Assembly: GCA_965203725.1 (NCBI GenBank)
Contig: CBDBDH010000001.1
Location: 558,001-622,000, forward strand
DNA length: 64,000 bases
Direction of reading: 5' to 3'
Origin: WTFY01 sp965203725
GTDB lineage: Bacteria; Pseudomonadota; Gammaproteobacteria; UBA4575
The position numbers were made by a program, and so were the translations under genes. Below the pieces are notes generated by a model. The model searched no databases. It was not told the DNA's origin and was given only the letters and a program-made list of their open reading frames with translations. This document shows, in pieces, positions 25,902-35,040 of this stretch (its first letter is position 1; each line of letters begins with the position of its first letter).

Positions 25902-27191
25902 ATGAGCCTAGAAGACGTTCGTCGCATACTAGTGGACCGCCTTAACGAGGGAGACCGGGGCGATCGCGGCTGGTTTATTATCACACGCATCCATGTTTCG
26001 ATATCTTGGTTAAAAGGTATAGCCGAATATTTGGAGAACAGAAGCGGTAGGGGTGTCATTGAGCTGACTGGGCACGACTATCAGAGACTCGCGAAAATCA
26101 TTGGCACGGAAGTTGATGATCCTGGTATGCAACTACGGCGTCATCACCTGTTGGTCATGGACAAGCCGTTACAGCTTCTGCGGCGTGTGAACGGCCGGTT
26201 CTGGAACCAAATTACCCTTACAAATCGAGGACGCGATCTCGCCTATACAAGCGATCCCTTAGCGGTGCTTGAAGAATCCCTGTCCGCGATCCGGTTTGCA
26301 GTCGAGCCCTGGACACCACCCAACCGAGTAAGACAGTACAATGATTTTAACCTGCAGGTTTACAAGGTTACTAAACAGGTTCTCCAGCGCTGCAATGGAT
26401 ATATCGACCGAAACGAGTTCGACTTCTTTGTCTCTCGTATACGACGCAGGAATGAGATACCAGAGACAGTCGCTGCGATCATGGCTTATCGCGCGCTTAC
26501 ACCTGAGGAACAGGGTACGCTTCATATCGAGGTCCGCAACCGGATACAGGGGAACAAAGCGTATTTGAACTGGCGCGATGTTGGGCCGCATACATTCTCG
26601 CTATTCTCGCTCGGCACTAGCATGGTACGCGAAGAAACGCGACTTCTTCTGACAACTGAGTGGGCCGGAGCTTATGCTATACCTGCCGCTGCACCAGATA
26701 TTCTTGAAGCTCCTGCAGCACCTGCACTGATGGAAGCTGCACCCGCACCACAACTTCGAATACCGGAACCCCCAGAAGTCGAAGAACTGCTTTCGCCCCC
26801 CACAAAGCGTGCAAGCAATGATGGTACAGATGCAGAAAGCTTCGTCGCAAAGGTGCTCCGTTCGCAAGGTTGGGAGGTCGCGTTTTACACCAATCGTCGT
26901 GGGTACGGTTTTGACCTTTGGGCACGGCGAGAAAATCGAGCAATGATGGTTGAGGTGAAAAGTAGTTTTGCTGCGTTAGGCAATGTTAGTCTTACGGCAA
27001 CGGAATACCAGGCAGCCTCGGAATACCGTGACAGTTACGTTCTCGCACTTGTCGAACGCATGGACAGTATCTCACCGAGCCTGTACATGATCCAAAATCC
27101 TGTGGAGGCGCTCCAAATTGAGGAACGTATATCAGCTAGTTACATGATTGCCCGCGCTGAATGGCTACAGGCGGCTGACGGAATCGCATGA
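25902..27191 (+). CDS. type II restriction endonuclease, AlwI-like N-terminus with NOV_C nuclease domain
   Basis: The 429-residue protein is the likely endonuclease of the pair with the downstream methyltransferase. Residues 1-245 form helical, winged-helix-like segments (FWNQITLTNRGRDLA; YNDFNLQVYKVTKQVLQRC) that recall the AlwI family of type IIS enzymes; this is a family-level impression. A proline/alanine-rich linker (about 255-300) leads to a C-terminal PD-(D/E)xK-like domain of the DUF3883/NOV_C type: Glu in DAESFVAKVL, Asp in YGFDLWAR (about 337) and VEVKSS (about 350). A similar C-terminal domain ends the large ATPase at 51581-55624. The gene is AT-richer than the backbone. Confidence 0.7.
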   Translation: MSLEDVRRILVDRLNEGDRGDRGWFIITRIHVSISWLKGIAEYLENRSGRGVIELTGHDYQRLAKIIGTEVDDPGMQLRRHHLLVMDKPLQLLRRVNGRFWNQITLTNRGRDLAYTSDPLAVLEESLSAIRFAVEPWTPPNRVRQYNDFNLQVYKVTKQVLQRCNGYIDRNEFDFFVSRIRRRNEIPETVAAIMAYRALTPEEQGTLHIEVRNRIQGNKAYLNWRDVGPHTFSLFSLGTSMVREETRLLLTTEWAGAYAIPAAAPDILEAPAAPALMEAAPAPQLRIPEPPEVEELLSPPTKRASNDGTDAESFVAKVLRSQGWEVAFYTNRRGYGFDLWARRENRAMMVEVKSSFAALGNVSLTATEYQAASEYRDSYVLALVERMDSISPSLYMIQNPVEALQIEERISASYMIARAEWLQAADGIA

Positions 27192-27253
27192 GCCGAAAAT
27201 AGCCTATACCTCTCCCTCTCTCAAACTGGATCCTTCGGTGGATCAACCAGCAC

Positions 27254-27290
27254 TTGATACTAACTACCATAGTATGGTAGTTAGTATCAA
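27254..27290. repeat. 37-bp palindrome upstream of the methyltransferase gene
   Basis: The left arm TTGATACTAACTACCATA (27254-27271) and its perfect reverse complement (27273-27290) are separated by a single G. The palindrome lies between endonuclease and methyltransferase, 26 bp before the methyltransferase start. No T-tract follows, so an operator is more likely than a terminator. Confidence 0.9.
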
Positions 27291-27316
27291 ACAAAAGCCA
27301 TTCAGATCGAAGGGCT

Positions 27317-30007
27317 ATGACACAATCGTACAAGAACATTTATTTCAGGGATTGCCCAAAATCGGCATCCGGACGATCCAGTTTGACTCTCGCTTTTGGC
27401 AAAAGAGACGAGAATATTTACAAAGCGGTACGCCATCTCTCTAGCGACTCGCTTCGAAATGCTCTCGGCTATGAGAGCTTCGTGGCTCTCCAAGCAGTTG
27501 CTCAGACGAAGGATAAGTCTCTTAACGCATTCTGCCTCTCGATTCTCCGCAGTCATTTAGAAACCAACGGACAGTCATCCACCGCGTGGCTGCCGGGCTT
27601 TGAGTCCCATAGCCCCATTGTTATTGATCCAATTCAGGCAACCTTCAACGGAGGTCGTCACGAGCCGCTACACGAATGGTATCCCTGGCTGGAGGGATAC
27701 TCCCCTGCGTTTGTCGAGTCAGTAATCGGCAGGTACTGCCCAAACGCAAAAAGTGTGCTTGACCCTTTCAGCGGCACGGGCACAACAGCGCTTACTGCAT
27801 CCCGTCTCGGCAAAAAGGCGTATCACGCAGAGATCAACCCGGTTCTCCAGTTCCTCACAGCTTCAAAGGTTATTGCCCTTCGATTACGTGACCGCCAGCG
27901 CAGTGAGCTCGTGCACGAGCTCACTGCGCTCGGCGAGACATTGAATGAACGGATTGACACTACCAAGCAAGATATTCGGTTGAAGAAAATCTACAGTGCA
28001 GTGTTTGGTGACAGTGTGTTTTTTGATAGCGACGTGTTCGCCGATGTATTGCGCTGCCGCACATTAATTGACGATATCGGATGCGCTACTCCGCTACTAG
28101 CTCGTTTCCTGACCATCGCAGTACTTCGCGCTCTGGTCCCAGCGTCTCGATTAATTCGCCGAGGCGACCTGAGGTTCAAGACCGAGAAGGAACTGGCTCG
28201 TGGGCGCATCGAGTTACGAAATGAAATTCAAACGGCACTGGCTATGATAGCCCGTGATATTGAAGACCTTTCACCAATCGAGCAAGCGCCAATCATGCTG
28301 CTAGAGAACGCTAAAAACTTGGACCGAATTCCCACTCTTTCTGTCGACACGGTCATAACAAGCCCGCCTTATCTAAACGGCACTAATTATTTTAGGAATA
28401 CGAAGGTCGAACTGTGGTTCCTGCGCTGCCTGAAAAGGCGGGAAGATTTGGCCCGATTCCGTTTCAGCTCGATGACAGTTGGGATTAACGATGTGACCGT
28501 GGTTAAGCCTGTTGGTGAAATGCCGACTGATGCTGCACCGGTCGTGGAGGCCCTTAAAGCTGATGCTTACGATATGCGAATACCTCGTATGGTCGCGTGT
28601 TTCGCTTCAGAAATGCACATGATTCTCCATGCGTTAGCTTTGCATACTAGGAAGGGCGGCACGATCATTATCGATATCGGCGATTCCGCCTATGCCGGAG
28701 TACATGTTCCTACGGACCAATTTATTGTGCAGTCGCTGGCCGCTGCTGGGTTCAATCTTAGCGACGAAGTAACATTGCGTCAGCGTTACTCGCGCAGCCA
28801 AGCAAAACTGACACAGAAGTTGCTTTTATTCGCTTCAAAGCCTAGGAAACGTGGGGTCACCCGACACACGATAAAACAATCGAATAGTTGGTCGCCAGCG
28901 TGGTCAGATTTCAAGAAATTTTTGCCGCACCAGCAGGGCGAATTTGCAAAACGTAACTGGGGACATCCACGCCATTCACTCTGCTCCTACCAAGGCAAGA
29001 TGAAGCCGTCATTAGCGGCACATCTTGTGCAGACTTTCACAACATCTGGTGGCCGATTGCTGGACCCATTCTCAGGGGTCGGCACGATCCCGTTTGAGGC
29101 TGCGCTCCATGGTGTCGAATGTTGGGGTTTTGACATCTCGCCGCCTGCGGTTCACATTACGGCCGGAAAGATTGGTAGGTGCGACGTTGCTGTATGCGAG
29201 AGAACGGTTAAGAGGCTCGAACAGTACTTGCAAACCCAAAAGGTGAAAGCGGGCGAACGTGAGTCTGCAGAGTCGATCCGCTTCAATGGCGTTTTGACTT
29301 CCTATTTTCACAAAAGGACACTTGAAGATATACTGCTGGCGCGCAGATATTTCCTTGACAATCCACCAGCAAACGCCTCACAGTCTCTCGTCTTTGCTTG
29401 CCTGCTACATATCCTTCACGGCAATCGCCCATATGCGCTCAGTCGCCGTTCGCACCCTATCACACCGTTCGCACCAAGCGGCATTGCGGAATACCGTGCA
29501 TTAATTCCTAGGCTTCGCGACAAAGTGGAACGTAGCCTGATGGCACCGATAACGGACAACTTCACCCCTGGCTACTCGATTTTCCAAGACGCAACGACAT
29601 GGTGGCCCGCTGATATTGAAGATCTGGACGCTGTAATCACCTCCCCGCCTTTCTTTGCCAGCACGCGGTTCTATCTTGGGAACTGGATGCGCCTATGGTT
29701 CTGTGGATGGGAGGCGAATGATTTTCGAGAACGGCCACTCGCATTCGTCGACGAACGGCAAAAACGCAGCTTTGAGGTTTACCATCCTATCCTGCGCCAG
29801 TGTCGAGAAAGGTTAAAATCAAATGGTGTAGCCGTGTTTCATCTAGGAGCAAGCAAGAAGTGTGATATGGCAAAAGAGTTGGCCCGTATCGCCAAAACAT
29901 GGTTCCGAGTGACTGACATATTCACAGAATGTGTTACCCACTGTGAAAGCCACGGTATTCGCGATAAGGGAGCCGTGGTGGATCATCAATTCCTGATATT
30001 GCAATAG
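27317..30007 (+). CDS. double DNA methyltransferase (two fused catalytic domains)
   Basis: The 896-residue protein contains two complete amino-methyltransferase cores. The first has DPFSGTGTT (about 148) for AdoMet binding and TSPPY (about 347) as catalytic motif IV. The second has DPFSGVGTIPFEAA (about 581) and TSPPF (about 774). The S-P-P-Y/F form occurs in N4-cytosine and some N6-adenine enzymes. Fused pairs are known from type IIS systems, where each half modifies one strand of an asymmetric site, as in M.FokI. The upstream endonuclease fits that picture. Residues 1-130 lack a recognised domain. Confidence 0.85.
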   Translation: MTQSYKNIYFRDCPKSASGRSSLTLAFGKRDENIYKAVRHLSSDSLRNALGYESFVALQAVAQTKDKSLNAFCLSILRSHLETNGQSSTAWLPGFESHSPIVIDPIQATFNGGRHEPLHEWYPWLEGYSPAFVESVIGRYCPNAKSVLDPFSGTGTTALTASRLGKKAYHAEINPVLQFLTASKVIALRLRDRQRSELVHELTALGETLNERIDTTKQDIRLKKIYSAVFGDSVFFDSDVFADVLRCRTLIDDIGCATPLLARFLTIAVLRALVPASRLIRRGDLRFKTEKELARGRIELRNEIQTALAMIARDIEDLSPIEQAPIMLLENAKNLDRIPTLSVDTVITSPPYLNGTNYFRNTKVELWFLRCLKRREDLARFRFSSMTVGINDVTVVKPVGEMPTDAAPVVEALKADAYDMRIPRMVACFASEMHMILHALALHTRKGGTIIIDIGDSAYAGVHVPTDQFIVQSLAAAGFNLSDEVTLRQRYSRSQAKLTQKLLLFASKPRKRGVTRHTIKQSNSWSPAWSDFKKFLPHQQGEFAKRNWGHPRHSLCSYQGKMKPSLAAHLVQTFTTSGGRLLDPFSGVGTIPFEAALHGVECWGFDISPPAVHITAGKIGRCDVAVCERTVKRLEQYLQTQKVKAGERESAESIRFNGVLTSYFHKRTLEDILLARRYFLDNPPANASQSLVFACLLHILHGNRPYALSRRSHPITPFAPSGIAEYRALIPRLRDKVERSLMAPITDNFTPGYSIFQDATTWWPADIEDLDAVITSPPFFASTRFYLGNWMRLWFCGWEANDFRERPLAFVDERQKRSFEVYHPILRQCRERLKSNGVAVFHLGASKKCDMAKELARIAKTWFRVTDIFTECVTHCESHGIRDKGAVVDHQFLILQ

Positions 30008-30150
30008 CTGAAACCCATAGTCAGAAAAGTCATCAACCATTCATAGGTCTTTAGAAATCGAAACCATAGTCGAAATAGTTTTCCATAGTATTCGCTTGAC
30101 ACCTTATGCAGTCTTGTGTGTGCAAATTGTCTACTAGGAGAAGAAGAACT

Positions 30151-30402
30151 ATGCAAGATACCGAGAGCCCACCTGCAGTCACATTAGAAAACCAACTGAC
30201 CGAACGTTTCGGCCTGCTGCTGTCTCAGACACAGCTGGCCCAGCTGCTCGGACGCACCACCGGCGGCCTGCGCTACAGCCTGAGCTATCCCAGCGACCGC
30301 CAGACCCGCGCCCTGAAGGCCTGCGGGCGCAAGATCGGGAGACGCGTCTATTACCCGGCCGGCGAGGTCGCCCAGATCATCCTCGAGCCGAGCGAAGAAT
30401 GA
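30151..30402 (+). CDS. small HTH DNA-binding protein
   Basis: The 83-residue protein has a helix-turn-helix-like segment (LLLSQTQLAQLLGRTTGGLRYSL when read in two pieces) followed by a strand-rich tail RRVYYPAGEVAQIIL. This resembles excisionase or AlpA-like regulators that act with integrases or replication genes, though I cannot assign a family firmly. The ATG at 30151 has AGGAG 10 bases upstream, which decides the start over the open frame before it. A TTGACA (30096-30101) may be its -35. The replication-like gene follows 28 bp downstream. Base composition rises to backbone-like GC here. Confidence 0.7.
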   Translation: MQDTESPPAVTLENQLTERFGLLLSQTQLAQLLGRTTGGLRYSLSYPSDRQTRALKACGRKIGRRVYYPAGEVAQIILEPSEE

Positions 30403-30430
30403 AGGATATCGCCGTATACAAGCCTGAGCT

Positions 30431-31255
30431 GTGAGCATCACCGCCCGGGACTGGGCCCTGGCCCAGTCCCTTGCACCGGGGCCGAAGTTCGTCCTGGTCG
30501 TGCTGGCCGATGCCGCGGATGACCAAGGTGTCTGTTGGCCCAGGATCTCCACGGTCGCGGAGAAGGTCGGGGTCTCCAGGCGCACGGTGCAGCGCGCCAT
30601 CCAGTACCTGGTCCAGCGAAAGCTGGTGATGGTCGAGCCGCGCCTGCGCCCGGACGGCTCGAGTTCCTCGAATCGATATCGGTTAAAGCTGAAGGAGGGT
30701 GTCAAATTGTCACCCCCTCCTGACAATTTGACACCACTCCCTGACGCCACTGTCACCCACCCCCGACACCAGTGTCATGGGGAGGGTGACACCCGTGTCA
30801 CCCCTTTAACCGAAAGAAGAACCGAAAGAGAACCACCACTACCACCACAAGAGCCAAAGCAAAAAATCAAATCCGGTTCACTCGACCGTGGTGGTGGAGA
30901 TGGTTCTGGACTTCACTTGCCGAGGGAACTGCTGCCCTCGGAACGGGAATGGGCGAGGGAGATGATCGAGGCGCTGGATGCACCCCTCGACCAGCAGGTC
31001 CTCGATGAATGGGCTGCCATCATCGCTGCAGGCGACATCCGGGCTTCGCCCCTGGGTTGCCTTCGGGCATTGATCGAACGTGCCCGGGAAGGCAAATTTA
31101 CGCCGGAGCGGGGCCTGCGCGTGGCACAGGCTCGCCTGGCGAAGCGTAGGACGGAGGCACAGGTGGCGAAGCTGCCCGAGCTGGCCCCGGCCGATCCGGA
31201 CAGTCCGCTGGTGCAGCGCGTGCAGCAGATGGCGAGCCGCCAGGGCAAGGGATAG
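30431..31255 (+). CDS. helix-turn-helix replication-initiator-like protein
   Basis: The 274-residue protein starts with MSITARDWALAQSL (GTG start) and a winged HTH (about 35-75: WPRISTVAEKVGVSRRTVQRAI), the form seen in phage and plasmid replication proteins and in proteins annotated as helix-turn-helix domain proteins. A low-complexity linker (about 90-150) is encoded by DNA full of inverted repeats, and a helical C-terminal domain follows. Repeats inside the middle of an initiator gene recall the lambda O gene and its internal origin. I infer a role in element replication or its control; a transcription regulator is the alternative. Confidence 0.6.
   Translation: MSITARDWALAQSLAPGPKFVLVVLADAADDQGVCWPRISTVAEKVGVSRRTVQRAIQYLVQRKLVMVEPRLRPDGSSSSNRYRLKLKEGVKLSPPPDNLTPLPDATVTHPRHQCHGEGDTRVTPLTERRTEREPPLPPQEPKQKIKSGSLDRGGGDGSGLHLPRELLPSEREWAREMIEALDAPLDQQVLDEWAAIIAAGDIRASPLGCLRALIERAREGKFTPERGLRVAQARLAKRRTEAQVAKLPELAPADPDSPLVQRVQQMASRQGKG
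30698..30802. repeat. cluster of GTGTCA/TGACAC inverted repeats (candidate origin)
   Basis: GGTGTCAAATTGTCA (30698-30712) and its perfect reverse complement (30721-30735) flank an 8-base loop. GACACCAGTGTC (30765-30776) and GGTGACACCCGTGTCACC (30785-30802) follow. All share a GTGTCA half-site. They lie inside the coding sequence of the HTH protein, in the part that encodes its linker. They could be binding sites for that protein and an element origin. Confidence 0.65.
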
Positions 31256-32127
31256 CTTCGTGCTGAGGACTCCGTATCCGTCTCTGCCTCAAACAGGCTG
31301 CAGGCGTACTGGTCACCTCGTGCAAGTCTGCCACGCAACTGTAGATCACGTAGCTCAGGATTACGGGTCGGAGAGCCACGCACGGACTCCGCGTCACTCC
31401 CCAGGGCGCGCAGCAAACGCGGGAGTGACGCGGGGGCATTCGGGGTGCGGGGCAAGGCAGGAACTTTGGGTTCGGGCTGCGGGCCTGAATGCCCCACGAA
31501 TTACACCGTCCCCGGATCCGGTCGCATGCGATTTTTTTGGCCCCGGACCGGTATTTCTCCGGGCTGGATATTCATCGCATGCTATACTTGTCCCGTATTG
31601 ATTTTGTACCGGCGCCGCTACGGTATATCAGCGGCAACCGAGGCACCGCCCGGACCGTGCAACCGGTGCATCAGCGCAAGCTGCGGTCCATCTTGTAAGT
31701 AACGTCCTCTAGGGACCCAGGGCATGTCTGTCACAGGACTTGTCCACCTTCAACACAGGCATCCGCCTGTACTACTCACAACGTGCTTGTGATCTTTTGC
31801 CATGCAGTTGCGTGCGCTATGCGCAGGTAGGCCCTGACCTTTAGGGTCCTGGCCACCCTGGGCTGCGCATCCGGCCGTTTTTTAATCCCGCGGAGCGATC
31901 CGCACAATTCGAAAGGAGGTGTAACCATCTTTGAACTATCGCCCCTCTGGGGCATCTGGACCTGCACAGGGGTCGGTCTTCTGCAGGAGACAACCTGTGC
32001 TGCCTGGACTGAGGCACATTCAAGTCATTAGGGAGTCGTGTCCCACAGAGCCGTATCGCGCAAGCGAACCTGAGCCGCCCAGGCGGCCAGAAGGCTAGAA
32101 ACACTCACCGGATAAGGAGAACACACG
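31256..32127. other. 872-bp GC-rich region without a clear gene
   Basis: No open frame here has both a good start and a recognisable product; the longest candidates are under 90 codons. The sequence contains several short inverted repeats, a CGGCCG followed by six T (31871-31883), and an AAAGGAGGTG (31911-31920) that looks like a ribosome binding site but leads into no obvious gene. It may be a long leader for the recombinase gene, an unrecognised RNA or an origin flank. Confidence 0.4.
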
Positions 32128-32994
32128 ATGAGAAGCTTGAACTACCAGTTGAAACAGCTCTGCCGGCACTGCCGGGAGGGCAGCTATGCCACGCAGAACA
32201 ACAGAGAGCGGATGCTCACGCTGATCGCCAACGAGCTGCATGCCATGGGCTATCGCAAGATGCAGTCAAAATCACTCAAGCCCAAGCACATCGAGGCCCT
32301 GGTCCAGAAATGGCAGGACAACCACCTCTCGATCGGGACCATCAAGAACCGCATGGCCGCCCTGCGATGGTGGGCCCACAAGGTTGACAAGCAGAACGTC
32401 ATCGCGAGGTCCAATGAACATTACGGCATTCCGGACCGACGCTTTGTCACCAATGAGAACAAGGCCAAAGATCTCACCCAAACCCAACTCAGCAAGGTCA
32501 AGGACATCCACGTTCGCATGAGCCTGGAACTGCAGCGGGCCTTTGGCTTGAGACGCGAAGAGGCCATGAAGTTCAACCCCAGCTATGCCGACCAGGGTAA
32601 TCACATCCAACTGAAATCCAGCTGGACCAAGGGCGGCAAGCCACGAACGATTCCGGTTCGAACGGAACACCAGCGAAACGTCCTGGACCGTGCACGGGCA
32701 CTGGCCGGCTTCGAGTCCCTGATCCCATCCCATCGAAGCTACGTGCAGCAGTTGAGGATCTACGAGGGCAATACCACCCGGGCTGGGCTCTCAAGCATGC
32801 ACGGGTTGCGCCATGCATATGCCCAGGAACGCTACGAGGAACTGACGGGCTGGAAGTGTCCCGTCATGGGAGGGCCGGACAACAAATCATTCACCTCAGA
32901 GCAGCGGGCACTGGATCAGGAAGCCCGGCTGACCATCAGCCAGGAACTGGGACATGAACGGGAGCAGGTGGTAACAGCTTATCTTGGGCGATAA
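32128..32994 (+). CDS. second tyrosine recombinase (integrase-domain protein)
   Basis: The 288-residue protein has an N-terminal SAM-like core-binding domain (about 1-100) and a catalytic domain with Arg in FGLRREEAMKF, the HxLR box in MHGLRHAYAQERY, and His and Tyr in LGHEREQVVTAYLG. It is shorter than the integrases beside the att sites and belongs to a different branch, which I associate with the Integrase_1 family found inside integrative elements. AAGGAG precedes the ATG. It is internal to island 1, not beside an att site, so it may resolve or integrate another element, or mark an older insertion. Confidence 0.82.
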   Translation: MRSLNYQLKQLCRHCREGSYATQNNRERMLTLIANELHAMGYRKMQSKSLKPKHIEALVQKWQDNHLSIGTIKNRMAALRWWAHKVDKQNVIARSNEHYGIPDRRFVTNENKAKDLTQTQLSKVKDIHVRMSLELQRAFGLRREEAMKFNPSYADQGNHIQLKSSWTKGGKPRTIPVRTEHQRNVLDRARALAGFESLIPSHRSYVQQLRIYEGNTTRAGLSSMHGLRHAYAQERYEELTGWKCPVMGGPDNKSFTSEQRALDQEARLTISQELGHEREQVVTAYLGR

Positions 32995-33107
32995 TACTTT
33001 AGTATTAATATAATACGCGGGTAAGGTAGGCGATCACGTGTATATTGCTATCCTAGTGCAGCGTACAGTGCTATATTATGAGGGTCTTGAAGCCTAAAGG
33101 GGGCGGT

Positions 33108-34412
33108 ATGGCTAAGGAAGATATACAAGAAGAAGGAAAACTTACCGAAAAAGAGCAATGGGAGAACCTCAACTGGAAAGTTAGTACGGCTTTCACGCCC
33201 GCTGTTCCAATAAGCGAGAATGATCTTTTTGCAGGACGTAGGGGAGAATTAAACAAAGTAATCGACGCTATAAACCAAACAGGCCAACATGTAGCAATTT
33301 ACGGTGAGCGTGGCGTTGGGAAAACGTCTCTTGCAAACGTCATTGCTTCCCGTGTGATCTCTAGGACAGGTGTCCAAGCGATATCACCACGAGTAAACTG
33401 TGATGTCACCGATACATTTCAAGGTCTGTGGAAGAAGGTCTTCTCGAATATCCAGATGGTTGTTGAGGGACGGGTAGCTGGATTTAGGAGAGAAACAGAG
33501 GAACGAACTGAATCGGCCTTGAATATGTTGCCAAGCGAATCCGAAATTACCCCTGACACTGTTCGAGCTATTCTTTCGAGTATTGGGCGAAACAATGTTC
33601 TCTTGGTCATTTTGGACGAATTCGATCGTCTACCACAAGGAAATGACCGGCGAGCTGTTGCTGACACAATCAAAAGTCTTTCAGACAATGCAGTTCCAGC
33701 TACGCTCATCGTAGTCGGTGTGGCTGAAACTATAGGGGGTTTGATAGCTGATCATCAGTCTATTGAGCGTGCACTGACCCAAGTCCCAATGCCTCGCATG
33801 GAACCCGACGAGTTACATGAGATCCTTGAAACAGGAACCCAAAAACTAGGCATGAGCATTGATTCCGAGGCAAAATCAAAGATTGCAGTCTTGTCGCAGG
33901 GATTCCCCAGCTATACACACCGGCTAGGCTTACATGCTGCCCGCATAGCTCTAGAGGACAGACGTTTGGAAATTGCAGTAAGCGATGTGAATCCCGCTAT
34001 CAGAGAAGCGGTAGACAATGCTCAACAGAGTCTTCTAGATGGTTATAGGAAAGCTGTTACTTCACCGCAAACAAACAATTTGTATGCCCAGGTTTTACTA
34101 GCATGCGCCTTGGCCAAGAATGATCAGTTCGGTTATTTTAAAGCTGCAGATGTAAAAGAACCGATGTCGCGGATCATGCATAAGAGATACGAAATTCCCA
34201 GCTTTTCTAAGCATTTGAACGATTTCTGTGGCCAAGATCATGGCTGCGTTCTAAAGAAAGAAGGAGTGAAACGCAAATATCTTTATCGCTTCACCAGCCC
34301 CTTAATGCAGCCCTTTGTCGTAATGAAGGGAATCTTAGACGGCAGGGTCGGTGAGGATGAATCGCTGTCTATTTTTCTTTCATCCTCCAACGGGCATTCA
34401 CAGCCTTCTTAG
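33108..34412 (+). CDS. AAA/STAND-like ATPase
   Basis: The 434-residue protein has a P-loop GERGVGKTS (about 66-74) and a Walker B LLVILDEFD (about 165-173). A lid region follows, with QGFPSYTHRLGLHAARIAL resembling the sensor-2 part of Orc/Cdc6-like and archaeal STAND ATPases. The C-terminal third looks like a winged-helix domain. The ATG at 33108 is preferred over one 30 bases upstream because AAAGGGGG precedes it. It reads toward the XRE gene and may be an independent defence gene or a partner of the Ubl cassette; sequence alone does not decide. Confidence 0.72.
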   Translation: MAKEDIQEEGKLTEKEQWENLNWKVSTAFTPAVPISENDLFAGRRGELNKVIDAINQTGQHVAIYGERGVGKTSLANVIASRVISRTGVQAISPRVNCDVTDTFQGLWKKVFSNIQMVVEGRVAGFRRETEERTESALNMLPSESEITPDTVRAILSSIGRNNVLLVILDEFDRLPQGNDRRAVADTIKSLSDNAVPATLIVVGVAETIGGLIADHQSIERALTQVPMPRMEPDELHEILETGTQKLGMSIDSEAKSKIAVLSQGFPSYTHRLGLHAARIALEDRRLEIAVSDVNPAIREAVDNAQQSLLDGYRKAVTSPQTNNLYAQVLLACALAKNDQFGYFKAADVKEPMSRIMHKRYEIPSFSKHLNDFCGQDHGCVLKKEGVKRKYLYRFTSPLMQPFVVMKGILDGRVGEDESLSIFLSSSNGHSQPS

Positions 34413-34591
34413 CCATTTTTCTTCTATTTCTTCAGTAGCAATTTTTGATAACTGAGTCGTTGAATCCATTAGGCAGTACGGAACTCCTAGGTCAGAACAG
34501 TGGCCTACAGCTGGCACAGTTGCTGCAGATGACGTGATAAAACAACTCTTAATAAGAAGCTACCGACCTGGAGGCACCCAGTCACCTATCT

Positions 34592-34966
34592 TCAGTCATC
34601 AGATCTTAACCGTACATAGGTAGCTTTAACCAATTCCTCGAGTGCAGTCGAAGCATCATCATTTAGATTAGGATCTTGGTGTATTATGGTCGATATCTGA
34701 GCCAAAGGGCTTGCTGATCCAAACGCTTCAGTCGCATGATTCCCCAAGAAGTGGTCTGCCGACATTCCAAGCCATCTGACTAGAACAGAAAAACTGTTTA
34801 CATCTGGTTGACGTCCTTGCGATAAACGCGTCAGCGTAGATGCACTAACCCCTGATTCCATCGCGACGTCCTTCCAAGCTAAGCGTCTAGCATGGCGTTC
34901 TGAATCGAGAGCAGCATGTAGGGCCGACACGTCAAAATTGGTCGAGTCTTGTTTTTTTAATTTCAT
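34592..34966 (-). CDS. XRE-family transcriptional regulator
   Basis: The 124-residue protein has a Cro/CI-type helix-turn-helix (about 24-62: LAWKDVAMESGVSASTLTRL, then RLSQGRQPDVNSFSVLVRWL). The rest is helical. It is divergent from the Ubl gene with 74 bp between the start codons, so it most likely represses or controls the Ubl cassette and itself. Small DNA-binding regulators at the head of conjugation-like defence operons are common. Confidence 0.85.
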   Translation of the reverse strand: MKLKKQDSTNFDVSALHAALDSERHARRLAWKDVAMESGVSASTLTRLSQGRQPDVNSFSVLVRWLGMSADHFLGNHATEAFGSASPLAQISTIIHQDPNLNDDASTALEELVKATYVRLRSDD

Positions 34967-35040
34967 ACTTGCAATCCAATTTCATATATGCAATATTTCA
35001 ATATAGGAATTATACACTACATCTGAAAGGAGGTCCAAGA

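Noticed and set aside
27191..27444. Frames through the palindrome as a small controller gene
   Set aside because: They contain the palindrome in translation, lack an HTH motif and overlap the methyltransferase start.
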